Origin: Entoloma clypeatum | Lineage: Eukaryota; Basidiomycota; Agaricomycetes; Agaricales; Entolomataceae | Reading direction: 5' to 3' | DNA: 64,000 nucleotides | Assembly (NCBI GenBank): GCA_963565915.1 | Contig: OY751489.1 | Location: 310,001-374,000 of the forward strand | In this document: positions 30,713 to 42,134 of the stretch, piece by piece | Numbering within the stretch: the stretch's first letter is position 1 | Layout of the letters: the number at the start of each line of letters is the position of its first letter | The notes under the pieces: generated by a model | Seen by the model: the letters and a program-made list of their open reading frames with translations, nothing else | Told to the model about the DNA's origin: nothing | Databases searched by the model: none | Program-made: the position numbers and the translations under genes

Positions 30713-33700
30713 TTGCCTGGTGCAGTTACAGACAATATAACTTATGTTATCCCTGCAAAGCGAGCCGTTGCGTCAACTAAGATTGTCAAGGGAGATAAAC
30801 CTCCGAAACGACGAGAGATCAAGCTGCAAGCTCAGATCAAAACACGACGAGGACCAAAGGCCATTCAACCCAAGGTTGATAGCGGATGTGAACGCACATG
30901 TATCCATCCCAGAATAGTACGCGAACAGAACCTTCCCACACGGGGAATAAAGCCCATATCAATCCTAAATGCGGATGGATCGCCGAACCGACAACAGAAA
31001 GCAGAAAAACTTGCCGAAGTCAAGCTGGACTTAGGAACACACCAGGAAACCATGGAAGCAATGGTATTGGACATTGGGAGAACGGACATGCTTTTGGGAC
31101 ATGACTGGTTGGTGCACCACAACCCCACAATCAATTGGACGACCGGCGCGGTAACATTCAACCGGTGCCCATCAACATGTCAAACCAAACACTCGGATTT
31201 CAGGGTTAACCTTAATGGTTGCAAACATCGGGTTCGCATGGTGGAAGTACGAGACAAGGACGCGCCCAAGAAATCAGATCAGAAATGGAAACCCGGAGAC
31301 CCCATATTGGAAGCAGTTACTCCCACACCACCTCCCACAACCAAACGACCCTCATACGTTGAACGTTTTGCCCATCTCTTTGAAAAAGAAAACTTTGACA
31401 AGATCCCAAAGGAAAGAGAATGGGACCACGGCATCAAACTTACACCGGACGCACCAAAGGAGCTAGGAGGAAACACGTATCCTATGACCCAAAAGGAGCA
31501 AGAAGAACTGGACGAATTCATCGATGAAGGCCTGGCAACCGGAAAGATCCGACCGTCCAAATCCCCTTATGCATCACCCTGCTTCTTCATTAACAAGAAA
31601 GACGGTTCCAAATGATTGGTACAGGATTATCGCACGGTCAATAAATTCATGGTTAAGGACAAATTCCCACTCCCAAGCATCAGCGACCTCTTGGATGTAT
31701 TGAAGGACGCAGTCTACTTCAACAAAATGGACATCATGTGGGGATACAATAATGTGCGGATCAAGAAGGGTGACGAATGGAAAGCCGCCTTCCTGACCAG
31801 CCGAGGATTGTTTGAACCATTGGTCATGTTTTTCGGTCTCTGCAACTCCCCGGGAACGTTCTCTCGGATGATGGCCAGCCTATTCAGGGATCAGATCTGT
31901 CGGCGCATCTGTGTGATTTACATGGATGACATAGTGGTTATTGGTAAAACCAAGGAAGAACTCGCCTGGAACACCGAAGAGATCTTGCAGATTCTGTCAG
32001 ACAATGACCTGTTCCTAAAGGAGAAGAAGTGTCTTTGGGAAGTAACGAAATGCCCCATATTGGGATATGTCGTTGGAGAAGGACGTGTTGAGATGGAAAC
32101 TGAAAAGGTGGACACAATCCGGAACTGGCGAGTACCCACATCAAAAAAGGAAGTCCAGAGGTTCCTGGGATTTGCCAATTTTTATCGACGCTTCATTGAA
32201 GGATACTCAAACATCGCAAAGCCACTCACAACACTTACGGGAAATACAGCATTCACGTGGGGACCAGCGGCGCAAGAAGCATTTGAAGGTCTCATACGGG
32301 CAATCACGACGGCACCAGTCTTGGCATTGCCCAAACCGGACGGACAGTTCAGGGTCGAAACCGATGCATCGGGTTATGCGATTGGAGCGGTACTTTCACA
32401 GAAACAAGACGACAAGTGGCATCCTATCGCGTTCTTGTCGGGGACCATGTCCGCGGCCGAACAGAATTACGAGATATACGACAAGGAACTTCTGGCAGTC
32501 GTGGAAGCACTGAAGGACTGGCGACATTATCTACTTGAAGCCAAGGAACATTTTGAGATCTTAACCGATCACAAAAACCTGGAGTATTTCCGGCATCCTC
32601 AGGACCTAAACTAACGACAGAGGCGCTGGAAGATGAAGTTACAAGACTATGACTTTGAACTGCGACATGTACCTGGGAAGACAAACGCGAAAGCAGACAT
32701 CCTGTCACGTTTATCCTGGTATGAGACGGAACTCGAGCCGCAGGACAGCGACCAAATGCTCAAGGAGGGGCTATTTTTGAAACGATTGGAATCAGAAGAT
32801 GTGATACAAATGGAGATGTTCACGGAGGAACAATTCTTTGAAGGGGGTGAAACATCTGATTCCATCAAAATCGGAAACATCACAACCATCGAAAACCCAT
32901 GGATCGCACACATCAAGGCCTCGAATCGCATGGAGACAGAAGTAGCCCAGGGTCTGAAGAAGAATCCTCACTGGTACCAGCAGGAAAATGGCATCACCTA
33001 CGCAGGAGAACGAGTCTATGTTCCACCAGACCCACAATTGCGCCAAGAACTGATGTTTGAAGCGCACGACGCACCAGTGGCAGGACATCCAGGACAATAT
33101 CGAACACATGAACTCCTCACTCACACCTACTGGTGGCCCACCATCCTACATGACGTAAAGAAGTATGTGAAAGGTTGTGACACCTGTCAACGTAACAAGA
33201 TCAGCCGCCAAAGGAGACACGCCCCTCTACACCCTAACGCCGCGCCAAGTCAACCATGGGAAGACATAGGGATTGACGTTGTGGGACCGATACCAGAATC
33301 TGATGGGAAGAACGCAATTCTGGTCATCATGGACAGACATTCAAAGATGCTTCATCTCATCCCGACAACCGTGGAACTATCGGCTGAAGGATTAGCCAAG
33401 ATCTATTGGGACCAGATATGGAAGCTTCATAGGATCCCTAAGAAGATCATTAGCAACAGAGGACCACAGTTCGCCGCGAAGTTCATGGAGATACTTTGCC
33501 GCATGTTGGGAATCAAGAGAAACCTGTCCACTGCGTACCATCCACAAACTGATGGACAAGCCGAACGATCGCATCAGGAAACCGAGGTGTTCTTACGAAA
33601 CTTTGTCAACCATCTACAAGATGATTGGGCGGAATGGATCGCAATCGCAGAATTCCAGTACAATGACAAAGAACATCAAGCGACAAAGTACACACCATTC

Positions 33701-34321
33701 TATCTCAACTACGGTCTGCATCCTTGGAAGGGAGAACTTGTGTTGGAAGACACCAATCCAGCGGCAAATGACTTCTTGAAAAAACTCAAACAGGCACGAG
33801 AAGAAGCCAACGCAGCACTGAAACAGGCCCAGGATCAGATGAAGAAGACAGTTGACACACGACAAAGCCTGTCTTGGAATTACCGCATCGGAGACAAAGT
33901 GTGGCTGGAAGGGACTAACATCAGGACTGATCGTCCCTCAAAGAAACTTGACGCCCTCCGACATGGACCGTTCAAAGTCCTAGAGAAGAAAGGAGCTAGC
34001 GCATACCGTCTTGATCTTCCCAAAACCTGGAAGATGATCCACCCTGTGTTCAACGAGACCCTGTTATCGCCATACGAAACCCCGAAGTATGCCATTCAGA
34101 AAAAGAAGCCAGCCCCTGATCCGATCATCGTCGAAGGACGAGAAGAATACCATGTCTCTACGATCCTGGACTCTCGGAAATTCTGTGGAAAGATCCAGTA
34201 CCTTGTCCAATGGGAAGGGTATGGCCCAGAAGAGAACATGTGGGAACCTCGGACTAATGTTCAGAACGCTCAAAACTTAATCCGAGATTTTCATTGGCAA
34301 AATCCATCGCGCCCACAATAA
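30713..34321 (+). pseudogene. gypsy H pol with two premature stops
   Basis: One frame containing protease (VDSGC), RT (YMDD at about 31920), RNase H, integrase (GCDTCQ, GIDVVGP, TDGQAERS) and chromodomain. Stops at TGA 31613-31615 (in the KDGSK-LVQDY motif) and TAA 32612-32614 (after PQDLN) replace sense codons of D and E. The D-type ATG is missing; 30713 is only the edge of the open frame. It stops 118 bases before the third ORF. Confidence 0.88.
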
Positions 34322-34438
34322 AAGAACAAACTTTGAGAACCATTTTCCACATCGACTTCTGTCACATCGAGTTCCCCACTCCAACTCTTCTCGCCCAACA
34401 CGCTGTTCTTCTTATACCTTTCAAACATCATTTCTGCC

Positions 34439-34807
34439 ATGTCCAACATCACCGCCGCCTCCACCGATGTTTCCGATATCAACCCCACCATCACCACCCT
34501 CATCGGCGAAGCGCTCTCCATGCGCGACCAGATCCATGCGCTCGAAACCTCCGTCGCCGACATCCTCCACCGACAAATACATATCCGCCTTCATACCCTC
34601 TCCGATCTACCAACCGCCCCCACCGCTGAGGAGAAGCTCATCCTCAAAAACTATACCAACACCCTTGCTGTCGAGAATCAACGCCTTCGCCTCGCAGTTC
34701 GAGGTTTAGAGTTTGCCACGGCGGTAAACGATGAACTGATAAAGGATTGGGGTAACCGAGTTGACCCTGCCTGGGCTGATCCAAATGGCAACGATGGATG
34801 GGAGTAG
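34439..34807 (+). CDS. gypsy H third ORF, 122 residues, unknown function
   Basis: ATG at 34439, stop at 34807, then the purine tract and the 3' LTR. The protein starts MSN, has a helical core ALSMRDQIHALE, an acidic/Lys segment (AEEKLILKNYT) and ends rich in Asp, Gly and Trp. Compared with D (41322-41693), changes are largely synonymous or I/L/V, K/R and S/T swaps. Predicted helical or coiled-coil; no signal peptide, membrane segment or zinc motif, so it does not look like an env. Homology unknown to me. Confidence 0.7.
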   Translation: MSNITAASTDVSDINPTITTLIGEALSMRDQIHALETSVADILHRQIHIRLHTLSDLPTAPTAEEKLILKNYTNTLAVENQRLRLAVRGLEFATAVNDELIKDWGNRVDPAWADPNGNDGWE

Positions 34808-34844
34808 GTAGTCTGTGAGGACACAGACCTTGAGGAGGGGAACA

Positions 34845-35205
34845 TGTTACGGACTAACGACTACGGACGTATACGCTTACTTTTTCACTTTTACTCATTG
34901 GCCCCCGCTTACACATATTGTATTATACTTTATTTCCTTTAGTATACTTCGCTCCCGCGCTGACTCGCTTTCCGCAGCTGTCTGACTCATTCCGCAGTCA
35001 GCTTACTCATTAGTGCATAGCCTTCCGCAGTCGCCTCACTCATGCGCACTGCCTTCTGCAGTTACTGACTCATTCGCTACCGCTCATAGTCAGTACTATA
35101 TAAACCTCATGTACCATAGCTAGATTTAGCAATCACATTGCTCTTCGCCTTTCCATCTTCCTGCATACTCTGCCCAAACCTTGGAACGGTTTGTTACGCA
35201 TAACA
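34845..35205 (+). repeat. gypsy H 3' LTR
   Basis: 361 bp preceded by GAGGAGGGGAACA. Right TSD CATAT at 35206. Confidence 0.94.
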
Positions 35206-37486
35206 CATATGTGATGCCGTTTTCCTGTTGATACCAATGAGGATTCTTCTTTAGACCCTGGGCTACTTCTGTCTCCATGCGGTTTGAACCCTTGATGCGT
35301 GCAATCCACGGATTTTCGATGGTCGTGACGTTTCCAATTTTGATGGAATCAGATGTTTCACCCCCTTCAAAGAATTGTTCCTCCGTGAACATCTCCATTT
35401 GTACCACATCTTCTGATTCCAATCGTTTCAAGAATAGTCCCTCCTTGAGCATTTGCTCACTGTCCTGTGGTTCGAGTTCCGCTTCATACCAGGGTAAGCG
35501 TGACAGGATGTCCGCTTTCGCATTGGTTTTGCCGGGCACATGCCGTAATTCGAAGTCATAGTCCTGTAACTTCATTTTCCAGCGTCGCTGTCGTTGATTC
35601 AGGTCCTGAGGACGACGGAAGTATTCCAGGTTCTTGTGATCGGTCAAGATTTCAAAATGTTCCTTGGCTTCGAGCAGATAGTGTCTCCAATCTTTCAATG
35701 CTTCCACGACTGCCAGAAGTTCCTTGTCGTATATCTCGTAATTCTGTTCGGCCGCGGACATGGTCCGCGACAAGAACACAATGGGGTGCCATTTGTCGTC
35801 TTGCTTCTGAGAGAGTACTGCTCCAATTGCATAGCCCGATGCATCGGTTTCAACCCTGAACTGTCCCTCTGGTTTTGGTAATGCCAAGACTGGTGCTGAT
35901 GTAATTGCCCGTATGAGACCTTCAAAGGCTTGCTGCTCTGTTGGTCCCCAAGTAAATGCCGTACCGCCTGTGAGCGTGGTGAGAGGCTTTGCAATGTTTG
36001 AGTACCCTTCAATAAATTGTCGATAGAAGTTAGCAAATCCAAGGAACTTCTGAACTTCCTTTTTTGATGTGGGTGCTCGCCAGTTTTGAATTGTATCCAC
36101 CTTCTCAGTTTCCATCTCAACACGTCCCTCACCAACCACATATCCCAATATAGGACATTTCGTTACTTCCCATAAACACTTCTTCTCCTTTAGGAACAAA
36201 TCATTGTCCGATAGGATCTGTAGGATTTCTTTGGTGTTTTGCGCGAGTTCTTCCTTGGTTTTACCGATAACCATGATGTCATCCATGTAAATCACACAGA
36301 TACGTCGGCGGATCTGGTCCCGGAATAGACTAGCCATCATTCGAGAGAACATTCCCGGGGAGTTGCAAAGACCAAAAAACATGACCAATGGTTCAAACAG
36401 TCCTCGACTGGTGAGGAAGGCAGCTTTCCATTCATCACCCTCCTTAATCCGGACGTTGTTATAGCCCCACATGATGTCCATTTTATTGAAGTAGACCGCA
36501 TCTTTCAGTACATCCAAGAGATTGGATATTCGTGGGAGTGGGAACTTGTCTTTGACCGTGAATTTATTGACCATGCGGTAATCTTGTACCAATTGTTTGG
36601 AGCCATCCTTCTTGTTGATGAAGAAGCAAGGGGAGGCATAAGGGGATTTGGATGGGCGGATCTTTCCTGTTGCTAGACCCTCATCAATGAATGTGTCCAA
36701 TTCCTCTTGTTCCTTTTGCGTCATAGGATATGTATTTCCCCCTAGTTCCTTTGGTGCGTCCGGTGTAAGTTCAATACCATGGTCCCATTCCCTCTCCTTT
36801 GGGATCTTGTCAAAGTTCTCTTTCTCGAAAAGATGAGCAAATTGTTCAACATATGAGGGTCGTTTGGTTGTGGGAGGTGGTGTGGGAGTGACAGCTTCCA
36901 AAATAGGGTCTCCAGGCTTCCATTTCTGATCCGACTTTTTGGGTGCATCTTTGTCGCGCACCTCAACCATGCGAACCCGGTGTTTGCGACCATTAAGGTT
37001 AATCCTGAAATCCGAGTGTTTGGTTCGACATGTTGTTGGGCACTGGTTAAATATTACCATGCCGGTTGTCCAATTGATTGTGGGGTTGTGGTGTACCAAC
37101 CAGTCATGTCCCAAGAGCATGTCCGTTCTCCCAATGTCCAGTACCATTGCTTCCATGGTTTTCTGATGTGCTCCCAAATCCAGTTTGACTTCGGCAAGTT
37201 GGCTCGCTTTCTGTTGTCGATTTGGTGATCCATCCGCATTTAGAATTGCTATGGGCGGTATTCCTCGCGTGGGGAGGTTCTGTTCGTGTACTATTCTGGG
37301 ATGGATGCATGTGCGTTCACATCCGCTGTCAACCTCAGGTCGGATAACCTTTGGTCCTCGTCGTGTTTTGAGCTGAGCTAACAGCCTGATTTCTCGTCTT
37401 TTCGGAGGTTTATCTCCCTTCACAATCTTAGTTGACGCAGTGGCTCGCTTGGCAGGGATGACATAGGTTCTATTGTCTGCAGTCAT
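35206..37486 (-). CDS. gypsy E pol, protease to start of integrase region
   Basis: ATG at 37486, 50 bases after the gag stop, as in D. Protease VDSGC, RT with YMDD, RNase H (ETDASGYAIG) and the linker up to QQENGITY at 35211 are open. The frame continues at 28652 once gypsy H is removed, giving about 1200 residues. Confidence 0.88.
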
Positions 37487-37536
37487 ACAAGGCCAGCAAG
37501 TCCGTTTAATAGATAAGGGTCGCGACTTAGCGTTGT

Positions 37537-39092
37537 TTAATCGGACCCTTCGGGAAAATCCTTCTCGTCGGCTTCTAAGATTGTGGTTTCATCATTCTCG
37601 GCATCTTCCTCAGACACCTTCCTAACCCTTCCGGAGTTCTTCTTCGGCTTGCGGCAGTTGCGCGCGATATGGCCTTCTTGGTCACAGTTGAAACACTTGC
37701 AACCATCTTTCTTCTTTGGAGCGCTACAGTCTTTAGCCAGATGACCGAAGCGCTGACAGTTGTAGCAATGGGCTACTCCTGCTTTGTCGATCTCCATGGC
37801 CTTGCCCTGACCACCATAAGTGGTACCCGATCCGGTGCGCATGTCGCTGCCACCTCGGATGACCAGTGCATGTCCTTCCATCTGTCGTCCCTTGTTTCGG
37901 ATCTCCTTTGCGTAATCGGTGTATGTCTTGCCATCGCTAGCCACTTGTTCAGAGATTCTGCGGTTGACGTTCTTCTCTAGGATGTATTTCCCAGTTTCTT
38001 CGCCAAGGTTTGACAGTTTCAAGAGTTCTTCGAATTCATCCAAGAATTCATCAACAGTGTGTTTCTCTTGTTTCAGGACTTCAAGTCTCGCTTTGGCAGC
38101 GACCGACTTGTTGGCGATGGAGAATCGTGTGGCGATATCATTGGAGAAACCTAGCCAGGTGATGTTCTCGTTGTCAACGGCAAGAGCATCTAACTTGTTA
38201 CTGGCCCAGTGTCTGCCGGACCCTTCCATCATGCGGGATAACACCGCAAGAATCTTCTGATCATCTGTGAGGCTCTTTTGGAACCTGATGTATAGTTTGG
38301 TGGCTTTCCACCACTCGTCAAAGGTGTATCTGTCCTTGAACATCCCAGGATCCTTGATGATCTTGGATGTATCCATTGTTTGTACAGCCCGAGCTTCTGC
38401 CATGTTTAGAATCTGCGGAGGAGAAGAGGAGTCAAGTTGTTGGGATGAAGATGGGGTTCGGGATACAGGTAAGGATTGAAAATGAGTCCCTGTTCTAGGC
38501 GTCTGTTCGATATCTGACTGCGCGGAGTCAAAAGTAAATTCGTCAGGGGACTCGTCGGCGGAATTGGTGGCAAAACGTTCAGAGTATTTCCTCTGTAAAT
38601 CTCTAAGGAATCTCTGTTCCTGCGCGTCTGTTGGTCACGAGAAGGGGTCAAGTCTCTCGTTTTGTGCCCAGTGGTTGTACTCGGTCTGTTGTTCTTCGGT
38701 GGTGAAGTGGGCGTAGATCTGCTGCCTCGAGTAAGATGTGATGATGTGGCTCTGGGACGTCTCGATGTGAGCGTCCTAATCAATCTTCTGATAACGGTTG
38801 TCTGGACACCGATAAACTCTCTGATCTCTGTGATCCGACCTGTCTGAGGTCCTTCTTGAACGCGAAAGCTTTCGAGTTCATTCTGTCGGGCGTTGTAACG
38901 CGCGATCTGGTGTTGCCAAGCAAGATGGATGCTCTCTGCTATCTCGCTGTGGGGGCGATGCTCGTCGTTGTCTAGTTCTTCGTCAAGCACCTGCTGTAGG
39001 ATGCGACGGATCTCCGATGCAATGTACTGCTGGATAAGCGTAAAATCGATACTGTCTCGAGGACTTAGCTCCTCCTGTCGGGCTTCTGGCAT
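37537..39092 (-). pseudogene. gypsy E gag
   Basis: Same two-frame layout as D: ATG 39092 opens the coiled-coil frame (228 codons, to 38406); the capsid/nucleocapsid frame runs to 37537 with an internal ATG at 38403 and two CCHC knuckles. TGA at 38637-38635 in the latter frame matches the D stop, so D and E inherited it from a common source. Confidence 0.8.
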
Positions 39093-39194
39093 GCTGAATG
39101 GGTTACTGGTGAAGTCTTCAAAGAAGCGCGACGTCTTGACTTGTCTGGTAGTTGCTCTCTTTGCTCTGGGCGAACCTAACGAGATTTAGCAACT

Positions 39195-39582
39195 TGTTAT
39201 GCTTAACAAACCGTTCCAAGGTTCGGGCAGAGTATGCAGGAAGTGGAAAGGCAAAGAGCAAAGTGATTGCTAAATCTAAGGAATGTAGCTATGGTACATG
39301 GGGTTTATATAGTACTGGCTATGAGCGGTAGCAAGTGAGTCAGTAGCTGCGGAAGGCAGTGCGGATGAGTCAGTAACTGCGGAAAGGCAGTGCAAAGTGA
39401 GTCAGACGACTGCGGACTGAGTAATCCCTACTGCGGAGTGCGAGTCAGTGCGGGAGCGAAGTATACTAAAGGAGAATGGTAGAGTAAAGGTAAATGAATA
39501 AGTGGTCCGATGAGTCAAAGAAATAACAAAGGCACAATGCAAGGGAAAAGTGCGTAACATACAAACCGGTAAGTCCGTAACA
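39195..39582 (-). repeat. gypsy E 5' LTR
   Basis: 388 bp. Self-primer complement at 39267-39277; primer site at 39182-39192. Right TSD CCCTG. Confidence 0.93.
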
Positions 39583-41187
39583 CCCTGGTATGAAGCGGAA
39601 CTCGAACCACAGGACAGTGACCAAATGCTCAAGGAGGGACTATTCTTGAAACGGTTGGAATCAGAAGATGTGGTACAAATGGAGATGTTCACGGAGGCAC
39701 AATTCTTTGAAGGGGGTGAGACATCTGATTCGATCAAAATTGGAAACATCACAACCATTGAAAACCCATGGATTGCACGCATCAAGGCTTCGAACCACAT
39801 GGAGACAGAAGTAGCACAGGGCCTAAAAAAGAATCCTCATTGGTATCAACAGGAGAATGGGATCACCTATGCAGGAGAACGAGTCTATGTCCTGCCAGAT
39901 CCACAACTACGACAAGAATTGATGTTTGAATCACATGATGCACCAGTGGCTGGACATCCAGGACAGTACTGGACACATGAACTCCTCACTCGCACCTACT
40001 GGTGGCCTACCATACTGCATGATGTGAAGAAGTATGTGAAGGGTTGCGACACTTGTCAACGCAACAAGATTAACCGACAAAAGCGACATGCTCCGCTACA
40101 TCCCCATGCAGCACCAAGTCACCCATGGGAAGACATAGGAATCGATGTTGTGGGACCGATGCCAGAATCTGATGGAAAAAACGCAATTCTGGTCATCACG
40201 GATAGACATTTGAAGATGCTTCACCTCATTCCGACAACCGTGGAACTATCGGCTGAAGGATTAGCCAAGATCTATCGGGATCAGATATGGAAGCTTCATG
40301 GGATCCCCAAGATCATCAGCGATAGGGGACCGCAGTTCGCCGCGAAGTTCATGGAGATACTCTGCCGCATGCTAGGGATCAAAAGGAACCTGTCCACCGC
40401 ATACCACCCACAGACTGACGGACAGGCTGAGCAATCGCATCAGGAGATGGAAGCGTTCTTACGAAACTTTGTCAACCATCTACAGGATGATTGGGCTGAA
40501 TGGATCGCAATCGCAGAGTTCCAGTACAATGACAAAGAACATCAGGCAACGAAGCACACCCCATTCTACCTCAACTACGGTTTACATCCGTGGAAGGGAG
40601 AGCTCGTGTTAGAAGATACCAATCCGGCTGCCAACGACTTCTTGAAAAAGCTCAAACAGGCATGAGAAGAAGCCAATGCAGCGCTGAAACAAGCACAGGA
40701 TCAGATGAAGAAGACAGTTGACACACAGAGAAGTCCGTCTCGGAACTACCGCATCGGAGACAAAGTGTGGCTAGAAGGGACTAACATCAGGACCGATCAC
40801 CCCTCAAAGAAACTTGATGCACTCCGACATGGACCATTCAAAGTCCTAGAGAAGAAAGGAGCTAGCGTGTACCTTCTTGATCTTCCAAAGACGTGGAAGA
40901 TGATTCACCCTGTGTTCAACGAGACCCTGTTGTCACCATATGAAACTCCGAAGTACGCCATCCAGAAAAAGAAACCAGCCCCTGATCCGATCATCGTCGA
41001 AGGATGAGAAGAGTACCATGTGTCTACAATCCTAGACTCTTGAAAGTTCCGTGGAAAGATCCAGTACCTCGTCCAGTGGGAAGGATATGGTCCAGAAGAG
41101 AACACATGGGAACCTCGAGCTAATGTTCAGAATGCTCAAGATTTGATCCGTGATTTCCATCGGCAGAACCACTCTCGCCCACGATAA
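39583..41187 (+). pseudogene. gypsy D pol, integrase and chromodomain
   Basis: Continues D pol after gypsy E. Integrase motifs CDTCQ, GIDVVGP, ISDRGPQF and TDGQAEQS are present. TGA stops at 40663-40665, 41005-41007 and 41039-41041 lie at codons that are CGA or CGG in E or H. The chromodomain ([13 protein letters not shown]) follows before TAA at 41185. Confidence 0.87.
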
Positions 41188-41321
41188 AAGACAGCCCTCG
41201 GAATCCATGACAAGTATCGACCTCATCAGTCAACCACACACCGAGTTCCCCGCTCTAGTCCTTTTCCCTGCCCAATATAGCCTCCCCCTTCTTCTTCTAT
41301 CTCTCAACCATCCTCGCCGCC

Positions 41322-41693
41322 ATGTCCAACACCACCGTTACCTCCACCTCCACCACCGACATCAACCCCGCCATCGCCGCCCTTATGAACGAAGCGCTCT
41401 CCATGAGAGACCAAATCCATGCCCTCAAAACTTCCCTCGCCGACCTCCTTCATTGCCAGATGCATATCCGGCTTCACTCGCTGTCCAATCTCCCCGTCGC
41501 CCCGACTCCCGAGGAAAAACAAATTCTCGGAAATTACACCAGCACCCTCGTGATCGAGAATCGACATATTCGACTGGCTATCAAAGGCCTCGGACTCGCC
41601 GTAGCCATCAACGAGGAGTTGATATATGATTGGAGCCTCAAGGAGAGTCCGAACTGGTCCGATCCCGGCAACAACGAGGGATGGGGACAGTGA
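41322..41693 (+). CDS. gypsy D third ORF, 123 residues, unknown function
   Basis: Intact although the preceding pol has several stops. Core EALSMRDQIHALK, HIRLHSLSNLP, PTPEEKQILGNYT and AVAINEELIYDW matches the H and E versions. Located between the chromodomain ORF and the purine tract/LTR. See the H copy for shared features. Confidence 0.7.
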   Translation: MSNTTVTSTSTTDINPAIAALMNEALSMRDQIHALKTSLADLLHCQMHIRLHSLSNLPVAPTPEEKQILGNYTSTLVIENRHIRLAIKGLGLAVAINEELIYDWSLKESPNWSDPGNNEGWGQ

Positions 41694-41727
41694 CTCTGTG
41701 AGGACACAGAGCTTGGAGAGGGGAACA

Positions 41728-42134
41728 TGTTACGGACTCTACGGTATGAGGACCACGTCATATCTTTTACTTATCGGCCCGACTCGGCGCCCTCTTACGA
41801 ACTTACTATGTCTAATGTCTACCTTCGCAACCTGTGATTCCCAGTCTGACTCATTACATTACTTCATCATCCCCTTTAGTATACTTCGCTCCCGCGCTGA
41901 CTCGCTTTCCGCAGTCAGCTTACTCACTGTACATAGCCTTCCGCAGTTGCCTTACTCATACGCACTGCCTTCCGCAGTACTGACTCATCCGCTACCACCT
42001 ATAGTCAGTACCTACTGTATATAAACCTCTTGTACTATAGTAGATTCCTTAGATTTAGCAATCACTTTGCTCTTCGCCTTTCCACTTTCCTGCATACTCT
42101 GCCCGAACCTTGGAACGGTTTGTTGAGCATAACA
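41728..42134 (+). repeat. gypsy D 3' LTR
   Basis: 407 bp, five bases longer than the 5' LTR because of a small insertion before the TATA box. Right TSD ACACC at 42135. Confidence 0.94.

Larger units (their letters stand above)
28653..35205 (+). mobile_element. Ty3/gypsy chromovirus H, inserted in gypsy E integrase
   Basis: Complete 6.55-kb element with 361-bp LTRs (28653-29013, 34845-35205; about five transitions by eye) and TSD CATAT (28648-28652, 35206-35210). Gag, pol and third ORF are all present. The gag ATG used by D and E is ACG, and pol has two premature stops. The LTR/primer-site pairing of 11 bases is intact. Confidence 0.95.
20647..39582 (-). mobile_element. Ty3/gypsy chromovirus E, inserted in gypsy D
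   Basis: LTRs 20647-21034 and 39195-39582 (388 bp each, about ten differences by eye, all transitions) with TSD CCCTG (20642-20646, 39583-39587). Once copia G and gypsy H are removed, its pol is open from 37486 to 27332 and its third ORF is open too, making it the best preserved gypsy copy for pol. Gag shares the TGA seen in D. Confidence 0.93.
13845..42134 (+). mobile_element. Ty3/gypsy chromovirus D, inserted in copia C
   Basis: LTRs 13845-14246 and 41728-42134 flanked by TSD ACACC (13840-13844 and 42135-42139). Internal order: gag with two CCHC knuckles, protease, RT, RNase H, integrase, chromodomain, then a small third ORF. It spans 28 kb only because the non-coding LTR element and gypsy E sit inside it; its own sequence is about 6.6 kb. 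Pol carries several TGA stops. Complementarity between the LTR and the primer site indicates self-priming, placing it with the Tf1/sushi type of chromoviruses. Confidence 0.93.

Noticed and set aside
34439..34807. Third gypsy ORF as an env gene
   Set aside because: No signal peptide, hydrophobic segment or cysteine pattern; only its position is env-like.
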